From Parus major (lineage: Eukaryota; Chordata; Aves; Passeriformes; Paridae), in the NCBI RefSeq assembly GCF_001522545.3, contig NC_031770.1, positions 4,338,281 to 4,402,280 of the forward strand: a stretch of DNA of 64,000 nucleotides, written 5' to 3'. This document shows, in pieces, positions 51,272-62,700 of this stretch. The notes under the pieces were generated by a model. That model had not been told where the DNA came from. It ran no database searches and saw only the letters and a list, made by a program, of their open reading frames with translations. Each line of letters starts with the position of its first letter. Position 1 is the first letter of the stretch. Made by a program: the position numbers and the translations under genes.

Positions 51272-54200
51272 CTAAACAAAGCAGACACTGCAGTTAGACC
51301 CAATCTCACAACAAAGCTCTTGAGAGTTGCATCACCAGGGACATACTCTGAAATACTGATGAACATTATAATTGATTATTATTCCAACTGTGATTGGAAC
51401 CAGATGACACCTCAAGTCCCTTCCAACATGAACCGTTCTGGTTTTGTGATTGAAATATTTTCCTTATTTTTCAGTTATTTCATTAAGACTTCAGTGGATT
51501 TCTCCTCCACTTCCATTTATTTTCCTTGCATGTCAGCCACAGATAGACCTTCATTTTATTCCACTGAGATACAAACCAAAGACAAACCAATTTTACTTGG
51601 CTCCTAAATTATTGGTTCACACCTAAGATCTGAACAGTGTATAGCCCATCCTCCTACAAATTTACACTTTAAACTACAGCCTTTCTCCCTCTTGAAGAGT
51701 TCTTACCAGGTGTTTCAGCTGTGTATTTTGACTTGGCTGGGCAGAGGCAGTCTGAAATCAAAACCAGGATCTGTGGAAAGGAAAAAGGCATTTATTAGCA
51801 ATAATAAAACCAGCAATTATTAGCAATTGTAAAACACCCCGCATTCTTTTTAGATAAATATACACAATAAAATTTACAAAATTATATTATCTTGCTTAGA
51901 GATAAGAGCTAAATAAAAACATGGAAAAAAGTGCTTTCTCAGTGTGTACTAACCAGCATTCCCTGCCTTCTACTACCCATTTACTGCCTCCTACTTTCCT
52001 AAATTTATTCAGTACTGACACTGCTCGCAGCTGAAGAACAGCTCAGAACACAGTTGAGAATTTTTGTTTTCTGAAAATTTATGAAAAAATCTTGACCAAG
52101 ATTTCCTGTATTTCGGGATGTTAATCCATTCCTACCCCTGGCTCCCCAATACAGATGTGTATTCCACCTTTTGTGCTCACTATTTAACCAGCCCAGTGCA
52201 GAACATGGACACTCAAAATGCAAGGAAGACATTTGTGCCTCACTGTCACATGCTAAGAATAGTGCAAAGAAAAAGACAGAGCTGACACCATGTCAAAGAA
52301 ATATATTTCAATCACTGAAAAGCTTTTTGGAAAGAGCTGGGAGATTAACTTGACATTTTTTTTCAGCTTTTTCAGTTTGGGTTTTTTTTAGTGAAGGAGT
52401 AAGAAGAGTTTCCTTTAAAACATGATATTCCCTTGCTCCTAGTTATACTAACTTGTTTTTCTCTCATTTGGTGAAAATCTACTATCCAGAAAAATGCAGT
52501 TGTTGAAATTGAATAATCAAAAACATTTTCTTGTATATAACAATTCTGTATGCCCATCAAATATAAAAACAGGGTTTTGCCTAAATTCAAATTCCAATTA
52601 TTCATTGAAATCCCTTCCCAGTACTAATGAGAAATACACTGACAAAATGTTTCTTTATTCCATTAATATTTGGACTGAAGGGCAGAGATCCACATCCCAG
52701 AAACAACTTTTACACCTCTTACAAGGAGAAGTGACTTAGCAGCAGGTTAAACCAGCTACCAGCAGAACTATTTGAACAGTCCTTGCAGTTGCAGAACACA
52801 ACTTGTGGAACAGCCAACTAATATAAAAGAACTTAAAGCCCCAAATCTTCAAAGCTTTAAAAGATATTTTCATCCTTTGATTTGCATTAACAGTGTGGCA
52901 GAATCCTTACACTGCTGACTCCCACAAAACCAATTCCTCTGTGGTTAATAAAACTCTCCACAAAATCTGTGTTCTTAGAAAGTTGGAGTCTTGACCAACT
53001 CTGAGCACACACATTCCACCCATAAGTAGAACAGTTTTAGATACAAAAAGGCCAATACAAGAATTGCTCCTTTTAGTGGATGGACTAAACAAATCTAAAC
53101 TGAAGCATTTCATAAGAATTCGATTTCATAAGAAGGTGACCTGATTTGTATTGAGGGCCCTGTCCAAATGCTTTTTAACCAGTGACAGGCCTGGGGCACT
53201 GACCACCTCTCTGGGGAGCCTGTTGCAGTCTTTAACCACCCTCAGCTTCCTAATGTCCAGTCTAAACCTCCCTGGCACAGCTTTAATCCACTCTCACACA
53301 TTCTGGAGGTCACAGGGAAGAGATATAAGTATTTACCAATATATTATTAAAGCAAGGTATATTTAAGTATATCTTATGAGCGAAGTTGTTTGGGTTTTTT
53401 TCACAAGATAAGGCACAGAGAAAGAAGTAATGTTTTCTTACCAAACCCAGGAGCAGGCCAATCAGTAAGGTAGCTAAGATGAAGATGGCATAGGAAATCC
53501 AAACATGAACTCCAAGAGTGCCAGTGAGGTAGTTATGAATTTGCTGGAAATTAGAACAAGATGCAGAATAACTTCATACCTAAAACCACTTAGAATTTCT
53601 ACTGCCAGCACCATTACATAAATTGCTGTCTGATTAAGCCCTTTCATTTAATAGTATTTATACTGAAGTCTTCCCCTTTTGACACCATTAAATCTTTGAG
53701 TTTTTCACTAATTTTTTTACATTAAAAGGCTTTTGAAGCAGAGGATGAACAATTTCTTCTCCCTAAGACACTCAGCATTACAGATGCCATACACAACCCT
53801 TACTGCAGATGGATGGATGAGGAGCCTCAGAGCTTGCAGGAAAGTATCACAACATCCTTCATCCTTATGTAGCATCTGTTCATTAACTAAAATTAAGCCA
53901 TTCAGCTCTTACTGAAGCTTTTTAGCTCTTAAAAGGAGTCACACACTCTAAGTGTACACTAAATAAATTATTTCACTTCAAAATTTAAATATAATAACCC
54001 AAATACAGTATTAAGATTTCTTTCAAACTTTAGTATGTTCCAGAAACCTACAAATTCAACTGGCTGATTCAAGCAGCACATCGAGTCAGACAAGCTGGTA
54101 GGAAGTAAATTATGACATTAAATCTCTTTCAAAACAAACAACAATCAACATTTACAGGAGTTTAAATACAGAAATTCTAGAGTCTTCTTTTTAAATGTCA

Positions 54201-57200
54201 GAACATCTTTTCATATTTATAAAAGCATAAGCAAAGACAGCCGAGCAGGAGGAGTGAGGAAATGTAACATTCATCGAAGTGGAAGACAAATGGGAGGTTT
54301 TTTCACAGGATAGTTAATCTTTCAGGAAGGAGACTATAGAGAAACAACACTATTTCAGAGCAACCATGGAAAAGAAACATGAGAAGGCTATAAAAAGTAA
54401 GTATTATCCAGTGAAAGGACCAAAGACACACAACTTTAGAGCTCTGCTTGATTCTGTTAGTTTGATTCTTAGTAGAAGTGATACAAACTTGTTCCAACTC
54501 TCAACTACGTTTCTTTTCTGAAGCACATGTTACAAAAGAAACATACTTTGCCACAATCAAATACAGTCTCTCAATCTCACTGGCCAAAATCTGAAAGGTC
54601 TGAAAATTCTCAGGATTTGGATGCCATGGAAAAACTTGGATAGCTCCCAAATGAAAGCATCTTGAAATATTTTGAAGTAAAGTATCCTTTCATATTTTAA
54701 TGCACATTTCAGTATAGCTAAGCATTCCTCCTTTACTTCTGATAATTACTCTATTATCCAAATTCCTCACATTCTTATACAAGTGTTGCCAGTTTGAACC
54801 CCAGATGCAGAAATTATTACTAAAAAACCCCCTTGCCCTCCCTTATCCTGGGCAATACAAGATGCAACTCTCATAAAAGGATAATAAAACTATTCAGTTA
54901 TGTGTTAACTTTTAAACATATGATTATTCTAAGCATAAAAAGGGAGTATGGAAAACACTGTACAGTTACTTACCCTGATCCATCCTGAGAAGTGAAACAG
55001 TCCTGCCATGCCATGCATCCTGGAAAACAAGGAAATGGAAGGACAGGTTCACAGCAGCCCTGTAGCTCCTCTCCCCATTCCTAAATATCCTACAGCTCCT
55101 CTTCCTTCTCACATGAGAAATAAGTACCCTCTCTGGATATCTTTGATTTGAATTTATACATAAAGGCTTCTGCCAGACTGAACTGCAGGCCACTCATATG
55201 GCTGGTTCATCCTTTGTATCATACAAGCTTTCTACAATATTCCTATCCCTCTCCCTATAAACAAATGCTTCTACATTCTGCAAGCACTACGCTGCTTGCT
55301 ATTCCAAAGGGAGATAGAAGTCTTTCTTATAAAGAAATAAATGAGAAATCCTTAGAGCTAAAGGCTGCCCAGTAGCCAGAAGTCATGAAATAATAATCTA
55401 CATAAACACACACTTGATTCCAGGACTCAGCAAAAATTGGAAATGCCACTTTAAATAATGCTCAGTGGCTTTATTTTTTCTCTTAATCTTTTTTTCAAAG
55501 ATGATATAAACAAGCCTAGCAGGCACAAACGAAAGCAAATGCAGAAAATATGCTGCCTTTATAGGTGAGAAGCTGGGAATCAGGCTGTCAATACTGATTG
55601 CCTCTGCAAAGCCTGCAAGTCTAACAAATAAAGGCCTTTTGTCTTTAAACTGTCAACAGAGGACCCTTAATTAGTAATGAGATATAAAACATTATTCTTT
55701 TTATTAAAAAACCAAGAGTTACATTATAGAAGATGGAGATTTCCATCCTGCTACAGGCTCCACAGCTTCCCATTTCCTCTCCAAGATGTAGCCTTGAAGA
55801 TCTTCCAAGGTCCGGGAGCCGCGGTATCTGCGGAACACCCCATCGTTGGCACTGCAAAACAAACTCCCATCAGCACAGAGAGTCTCCAAACTCTGGGGTA
55901 AAAAACCCAGCCAAAACCTCCCCACACACATTACAGACTTCACTTGCTCTGAGCTGACTGTTTGTGATCAGTCCATGATGGAAAATGTCAGTTTTTAAAC
56001 GGCTTGGGATTTTGCCATTTATAAAGCTGCTATTTTTCTTAAATACTCACTGGCACAGCAAATACACAAAGCACATGAGGTTAACAACCAAAGCATTTCT
56101 AAATACAATTCAGAATTCGAGGTGCACATACATATGTATTTGTCTGTACATCTGCACGACTCATAATACTCTGACTTAACGATGGGTTCAATACTTTAAG
56201 AATGACATCACCTCAATGGAGAAGAGATACAGCAAATATCTTCTCTGATCCATTTTTAATAGTATGGATAACAGGAAAACTTAGTAAAGTCACTTAAACT
56301 AAAGAAAAGCCTCAGATAAGGACTTCATTACGCAATCAGTGCTGCAATAACCTGAGCTGAAATAAAAAGTCACTATTCCTTCATTTTCCCCTACTTTTCA
56401 GTTACAGATTAAATAAAGTGACAAGTAGGAGTCAACAGCTGCAGTTTCCAGTATGACACACTTACTGGTAAATTGTAGGAAGTGTTGTGACAAAGAAACG
56501 ACCACTCAAGCCTAGAAAGGGAAGAAAACAACACAAACAGTTCAGTAACAAGGAAATTTCTCAGCATTCTGACTTATCTATAAAAACCTACATATCTGTA
56601 TTTTAGAGCAGGCTGCACAGCTTTCGCCATTGTTTTGTAAATACAGGTTAACAGTTTGTCTTCAGATATGCGACAAGCAATAACAGATACTAAATATTGG
56701 TTATAAACTAAGGAAAAATGTTTAACTTGAAGAGTGTTTACTGAGAGGTAATTTTCCTCATCAATGGATTTGTCTCCTGAATATTTTCACCCAGCTGAAG
56801 TTTTGGACCAGCCCAGCATTAGAAGCACTCAGAGCCCATTAGGAAGAGCTGAATTCTTATAGCCAGCAACTGCAATTCATATAAAGTACCAGTGTAAAGA
56901 GTGTGGTTATTTAACTTTGCCTTTTATATAATACTGTGAAAATCTTCTGGGAAATGAAGACCTTATTCAGCCTTCAATAAAGCAAACAGCTCTAGGCAAC
57001 AAGAATAGCCATGGAAAAATATTGTAGCAGAAGAGTTTCTGCCTTTAGACACAAAGAAGAGCCATACTGAAATAAGACAGGTATTTTTAAAAGTTTCAGT
57101 GGTAATGTTTTCCTCAGTTTGAATTCCTCTATGGAATAGGCAAAAAAGGGTTATGACTTTTTTTGTTGTTTGGTATTTTGTTTGAAGACATTTAAAGCAA

Positions 57201-59720
57201 ATGATCTTTATAGTTCCAGAAAGGAAAGCTTCTTCACTTCAACTTTTCAGCTCTCTGCCTTTATTGCTGTGAGAGGCAGGGTGATGAAAAATATTCTGAA
57301 ACAGCTAAAAGTTGTGCCAGCACAGGGAGATCTAAAGCAAACAAACCCACAAGTGTAACAGCAGAGTTAATAAAGCAGATAGCACAGCTGGCACAAGGAA
57401 AACTGGGTGGAGAGTCACAAAGAACATAATTAGCTTAAGAACAGAGAAAGTCATGGGAACGAACACTGAAAGGCTCTCTGAAGTTCTTACAAATACCACT
57501 CAGGCAAAGGAAATAAAACAGCTCAAACCTCCCACCTGTGGCCTATCCTAGAGTGAACACCTCAGAAGCAACTCTCAAATCTAAAAGTTACGAAATGCAT
57601 CTAAGCACCCCCAACATTTTAGGTTGCTGGTTATCTAAGGCCCCTCTCTAGATTGGTGAAACCAGTGTGAGTCAGCTACAAAATTTAAGAACACATTAAA
57701 TTGTTTTTGTGCCTGTTCAATACAATCTTGAATTGGCTAGAGTTAAGCATCTGACTCTGCCTGCAAATCAGAAACTGACATCCACTATGAAATCAACAGT
57801 TAATCAAAACTTAAAACCCCTATTATTTAGTGTATCTGTTATCTGTCTGTACTAAAAAATGTACAGAGAATAGAGATGTCATTTAAAACTCCAGCTGCTT
57901 TCAGCCAACAACTACTCAAAGAAGACAGAAGATCCCCTTGTTGTAATTCACAGGTACATGTTGTGATCAGGAGCTTAAAAAAGGAACCAAAAATATGCAG
58001 AATTTAAGGGTCCAGAAGCATCTCCGCTATTTACTTGTTCCACACTGAACGTTTCAATGAAGATGAGGCAAGAGGAAGCACTTTAAGGCTGGAACATCAA
58101 GTGACTGAAATCTGCTGTGAAGCCATTAAGACTCTGGTGGATTTATTCTTCAGGCATCTCCTGCAATTAGGCACCATGAATGGCCACTTTCTCCTGCCGG
58201 TTTGGGAAGTGCAATTTTATGTAACTCTGCACTCATCTCGTGGTTTTCCCCTAATTTAACACATTTTGACTACTTTCAATTCAATGAAGGGGTTACATAA
58301 CTAAGACTAATTAAAGTACCATTGTGCAAGCAAGAAAGGAGACAGAGCACTTAAACACAACAACTGAAAGGCTGATGCAAAGCCCGCAGTAAAAATACCT
58401 CAGTAACTTTGGAGAGCTCCATAGAAACTCCTATCTTCCAAATTACATCAGCATCAAAGGTCAAATACATAATAAATGTTTGTTTTCCAGTTTGAGCATT
58501 CCTTAGTTTTAGAAGTGCCTGCAGCGTCCAGTGCTGAACCGGATGTTTATTACATGAGCTTTGGTACAAATTCATCATTTTGGTCAGTCCTTTGACTCAG
58601 AAGTTACCCATGCTTAGGGGTTGTGACTCTCAGCAGCATTAGAAATTCAAGTATTACTTTTATATCTATTTAAACAAGGCAGTATTAAAACTAACACTTT
58701 ATAAAGATTTGTATATGCAGCTTTTTGATACCAGGTTTTTTGTGTACTTGGGACTTTTAACAAGACATGAACCTACACAGGGTCCAGAACAGCTGGCATT
58801 TTCTTGTCCACTTAGATTGCTGATTTTGAGACAAGAGCTTTGATACAGTAAATCTGTTCAGCATGTTTTCAACTAATAAAACACATTTTTCACACACTTC
58901 ATAAAGCAAAAACAAAGAAAAATCAATCGTTTGGCCTCTTCTTTCTAACAACATCTCATCTTTCAGTCTTTTGATACTGCTAATAAAATCTTTTATCCCC
59001 TTAAAGCCCAAATAAGCATCCCCAGGAGATGCAGAGATTTATACAATATTAATACTGCTTGTACAAAGTCACATTCAAAACTTTGAAGGGAGTCACCAAA
59101 AGAATAAATTAGATTGCACTTGTGCTTCTCTGAATAGTTAGGAAAGTGTTTATATAAACATATCTGCATATGTGCATCACCAACAGGAAACAGCAACAAC
59201 ATCTGGAATATAAAGCATGGCCACAATTAAACCAGTCAATAAACCAGCACCATGCTGGAAACAGTTAGAAACGTTAATTAAAGCAGGCTTGCTCTACCAC
59301 ACCCTGAAATTCCAGAGCTGGAATCTTCTGCAGACAGGTTGGAGGAATGAGACAGGCAACAGCTTCCAGGGAAGAAGATTAAAATAAAGAATAAGCCTCT
59401 TTTAAGTCAGTATTAAGCCAAATCACTTCCCCCCCCCAGTTCTTTAATCCTTCAAATTGAGTTTATAAACTTCAGTTCAGAAATATGAACTGTATGGAGA
59501 AACAAACTGTGGATAACATTATTTTGACTTTGAAGCCTAAATAAGTAGTAAATGGCAGTTGTATTGACTGATTCCTGTTATTAAAACACTGTTTCATGCT
59601 GTACCTGGTTCCTGAGTGACATCCACTTTTCCCACAGTGATGCCGAGCTGTTCGCTCTCCTTGGCAAAGCTCTCCCAGGTTGCCTCAATCTGCTGACAGG
59701 CTGGACACCAAGGAGCGTAA
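50985..59720 (-). CDS. TMX4: TMX4, thioredoxin-related transmembrane protein 4, 5' partial (7 exons in window)
   Basis: ER membrane protein of the PDI/thioredoxin family with a lumenal thioredoxin domain, one membrane span and an acidic cytosolic tail; the family acts in disulfide exchange during protein folding. Exons, minus strand: 59605-59720, 56466-56511, 55723-55851, 54974-55019, 53442-53543, 51707-51770, 50985-51271. All phases join cleanly, giving 262 residues after the first exon. Numbering from the first visible Tyr: active site CPAC at 5-8, cis-proline TTLP ending at 50, RRYRG and EDLQGYILE after it, membrane segment about 126-151, then a Glu/Asp/Ala-rich tail ending RQRKSQGAEKEL. 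That ending, GWKSPSS and the HAO1 neighbour favour TMX4 over TMX1. The active-site CPAC, TIYH and DCLCPAK are TMX1-like. The tail is some 28 residues shorter than human TMX4 as I recall it. Exon 1 (signal peptide, domain start) lies beyond 64000. Confidence 0.94.
51272..51706 (-). other. TMX4 intron between tail exons, containing a CR1 tail
   Basis: 435-base intron with donor GTAAGA and acceptor TTTGTTTAG. A CR1 3' end lies at 51391-51451 on the plus strand. Confidence 0.85.
51391..51451 (+). mobile_element. CR1 LINE 3' tail in a TMX4 intron
   Basis: GGAACCAGATGACACCTCAA, GTCCCTTCCAACATGAACCG and TTTTGTGATT follow the CR1 terminal consensus. Opposite to TMX4 transcription. Confidence 0.85.
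51707..51770 (-). CDS. TMX4: TMX4 exon, end of membrane span and start of cytosolic tail
   Basis: Encodes ILVLISDCLCPAKSKYTAET and P, with one base of Glu. The membrane segment ends at the Cys pair (DCLC), a possible palmitoylation site by analogy with TMX1. Acceptor CCTTTCCACAG, donor GTAAGA. Confidence 0.92.
51771..53441 (-). other. TMX4 intron after the membrane exon
   Basis: 1.7 kb intron holding one CR1 fragment (about 53155-53320). Otherwise AT-rich with nothing recognised. Confidence 0.85.
53155..53320 (-). mobile_element. CR1 LINE fragment in a TMX4 intron
   Basis: AGTGACAGGCCTGGGGCACT, GACCACCTCTCTGGGGAGCC, TTCCTAATGTCCAGTCTAAA and CCTCCCTGGCACAG are the reverse complement of the CR1 region upstream of its tail. 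The element lies in the same orientation as TMX4. Confidence 0.92.
53442..53543 (-). CDS. TMX4: TMX4 transmembrane exon
   Basis: 34 codons, phase 0 at both ends: QIHNYLTGTLGVHVW then ISYAIFILATLLIGLLLGL. The hydrophobic run is the single membrane span. Acceptor AATTTCCAG, donor GTAAGA. Confidence 0.95.
53544..54973 (-). other. TMX4 intron before the membrane exon
   Basis: 1.4 kb AT-rich intron with donor GTAAGT. I see no repeat or coding sequence in it. Confidence 0.85.
54974..55019 (-). CDS. TMX4: TMX4 juxtamembrane exon
   Basis: 46 nt encoding MHGMAGLFHFSGWIR after completing a Met codon. It aligns with the MSGMAGLF segment I recall for human TMX4. Acceptor TGTTTTCCAG, donor GTAAGT. Confidence 0.94.
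55020..55722 (-). other. TMX4 intron following the thioredoxin domain
   Basis: 703-base intron with donor GTAACT and acceptor TGTTTTCCAG. Nothing recognised in it. Confidence 0.85.
55723..55851 (-). CDS. TMX4: TMX4 exon, end of thioredoxin domain
   Basis: Encodes ANDGVFRRYRGSRTLEDLQG, YILERKWEAVEP and VAGWKSPSSI, closing the thioredoxin fold. The exon ends in AT with donor GTAACT, and Met is completed in the next exon. Reading past the donor gives an immediate TAA, consistent with splicing here. Confidence 0.95.
55852..56465 (-). other. TMX4 intron within the thioredoxin domain
   Basis: 614-base intron with donor GTAAGTG and acceptor GTTTTGCAG. Nothing recognised in it. Confidence 0.85.
56466..56511 (-). 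CDS. TMX4: TMX4 cis-proline exon
   Basis: 46 nt encoding GLSGRFFVTTLPTIYH, with the split Gly at the start and His at the end. TTLPT carries the cis-proline that faces the CXXC site. Acceptor CCTTTCTAG, donor GTAAGTG. At this size it needs both splice sites to be found. Confidence 0.95.
56512..59604 (-). other. TMX4 intron following the active-site exon
   Basis: 3.1 kb AT-rich intron, donor GTACA, acceptor CCTTTCTAG. Contains only short open frames without recognisable domains. Confidence 0.85.
59605..59720 (-). CDS. TMX4: TMX4 thioredoxin active-site exon
   Basis: After one base completing the preceding codon, it encodes YAPWCPACQQIEATWESFAK followed by ESEQLGITVGKVDVTQEP. CPAC is the redox centre. 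Acceptor CCCCTTTAG, donor GTACA. It enters at phase 2, so an upstream exon ending in TT is required. Confidence 0.96.
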
Positions 59721-62700
59721 CTAAAGGGGGAAGGCAGGGTAAGTATTTTAATACTCTTACACTTAAAGACATTCAAACTGATTTATCGTACAGAGAAAAT
59801 ACAAACACATCAATCACAAAGGGAAATAAACTAGTTTTTCTTAATTGAGTCTACTGAATAAGACAATCAAAGTTTTTTTATCAATCCCTATGTTTCTCTC
59901 CATGTTATTAAAACAAAACAATTCATTGAGAAATTCATATCCAAACTCCTCACCACTTGTGATTTATTCTATTTACATGGGAAATAAAATACATTTCCAT
60001 GGCAGCTACCTGAATTATTGAAGCCAGGCTGTCCTCTGAAGCAGTATCCTTCATCACAATATTTTGTATTGATTTCCCACACCTCACAACTTCCCAAAAT
60101 TGCATTTGCCTTAACCCACTACTCCATACATCACAAAATGCCCTTTTTGATAGCAGCCATTAGACACTTAAAAAGAGCACATACCAAATTCCTACTTGCC
60201 ATACTTATTGTCTGGTTTTTACCCAGGATTTGTTTCAGAAAAATAGGAGTGCACTTTTCAAGAGCTGAATTTTCTATAGTCTCAATCAGAATAATTAAAC
60301 TAATTTTAATATCAGTCTGGAAACAGAACACCTAATACAAAGGATAATATCAGATAAAAATCGGTGATAAAATCCCTTTCGCCACCTTTCTGTATTTTAG
60401 CCTAACTTGATTGACCAAATCTGCAAGAAACTTGCACAGCTTGCCTTGTTCTGTCAGACACACTGAAGGGAACCAGGACTGGGAGTACAGACTGAGCTGG
60501 GGCAATTGCCCATGCACAGACTCAGCCTTTTATTAATGAGGAGAGACCTTTAAGGGGTTTAATCTGATTTACCAGCAGGGGGATGGAGGTTTCCATCCAA
60601 AGCAGTGAGTCTAGGGACACCCTCCTCATCACAATGCTCCACAAATGCCAACATGCTCCCCATCCATTGTAAACCACAGAAACATATTCCCTCCTGGGCA
60701 GAGTCCAAGATCCTTAGCACAAAACCACCACTGGGAACCTTCACAAGGTTCTCCACTCCTTTGGTTTGTCTGCCACCACTGCTATCTGAGCTAGGGACTG
60801 GCAATTCCTGTTCTCTGGCTGTCAGCAGGAATGCTTACTTCTGTACTGGCTGCAGACAGAAATATCCCCAGCCACCCCCAGATGTTTCATAAAGCTTTAT
60901 GTAAAACAGGTCATTTCTCACCAAAGAGGCAGAATTAAATTCACTCTGAGTGTTTTTAAATTCCTGCATTTAAAAAAGGGAATCTTGTCACTTTGTAGTT
61001 AAAAGGGCACAAATTAAAAATACTTGTTGTATTTAACTGTACTAGAAATTCATGATTTTGTGAAAGCCCATATCTTGTCTTTTTAAGTCAACATCATTCT
61101 GTGTGAAAGCAGCCGAAAAAAGGACATAAATCTTATCCTGCCAAAAAGACAGCCCCTCAGTATCTTTGCAAAAGATGCTGGAAACAAGTCTCACACGCAG
61201 CGATGTTCTCCATTGTGCTGCTGGCCCACAGAGAGCTTTTAATAACAGTCTGACAGATACTGTGTGCTTTACACACAGGATTATTTTATTATAGAAGCCT
61301 GACTGATAAATAAGAAACTGCAAACATCCATCAGATAATGCAGCTGCTATTGATCTAAAATGAGAGAAGTTTGACAGTTTTCTAAATCCAGCTTCTCTAC
61401 ATGTATCAAATTCACACCATGAGATTTTCAAAATTAATACATCCTTTAGCCTGTTTAATCTGATTTTAGAATAAAAATTTCGACCCCATCAGAATTTATG
61501 TTTACATTTGACATGCAGGAGCATTTCTCCTGAATGAAGTGGAATATTCAATACAAAACTAACACTCATATGACTGAAAATATTTCCTTTAGTTCAAAGA
61601 GACATGAAAATTTACCCATGTCACAGTTTAGCAGTGATAGGATGTAACAAAAAGCTGTAGTTGTTGGCCCATTTTTAGTATCAATATTGGACATGGGATG
61701 GCAATACTTCCATATAATGCTACAAGATCCAGCTACTCCAGCTGAACATTGGACAAACAGTCTTGGCTACACTTTCCTGAAATTACACATCCAATTCTTG
61801 CTTGTCCCCACATGTTCAAGAGAGAACTTGCAATAGACATCAGATTTCTGCTAGAGTTACCACTACTGTTTACCTCAACACCCTCACTTGCCTGAAGCTT
61901 TCATGTCTGCCTTTGTTGTGCACCATTTGAGGCATCAAGGAATTCATGACTGCCTCCTGGAAATAACAAAAAAATTACATTACCAAAGCTTTATTGTATC
62001 TCTTTCTCAGTCTTAAAATACTGAATGAGTAAGCGTAATGGAAGGTAAGTTACTGAAGAGTAAAATACTTCACACTTAGGACATCTTTATCAAAAGTTTT
62101 AAAAAACTTTCTGCACCCTGAAGGACTGAGGCAAGTACATGATGTCAACAGGGTCCTCTAATGAACCCTTTAGAACTGTGGCTGATTCGTATTTCCACAG
62201 AAATTATGGTACAACTACCATTCTTAAATTCATTAAAAAAAAATAAAACTCTGTAGGAGCAGGGACACAGACCCTCGTGTCTGCTGTGGAACCAGTCTTT
62301 GTTACTCTTCAAGTCACAAAACACAAGAGCAGGTCCTTGGCAAAGGCAGATTTAACCAAATTTCTTCTGCCATACTCCAGACAGGCCAGGAAACAATTAG
62401 CACTTTGTCAACACCACCAAATTTAGGGCTGTCGCTCCCATTTCTTCTCCCTGTGCACAAGGGGGTATCTCCATAAATTTGTAGGGCACAGAGTGCAGTG
62501 CAAACAGATGTGCCAAGAGAACAGGCCTTTCCAAATGAAAAATCAAAGTCTGCTGGAATTTAAATCAAGACTTGGGCACTCTGTTAGGGAAAGTGAGCTT
62601 TCAGTAGCCTGTTCCACATGAAAAGGCAAGTTGCTGATCTCCATTATAGCTAAAAGTGACACACTGCCAAACTATTCACTGCAAGCAGGTATTGCACATT

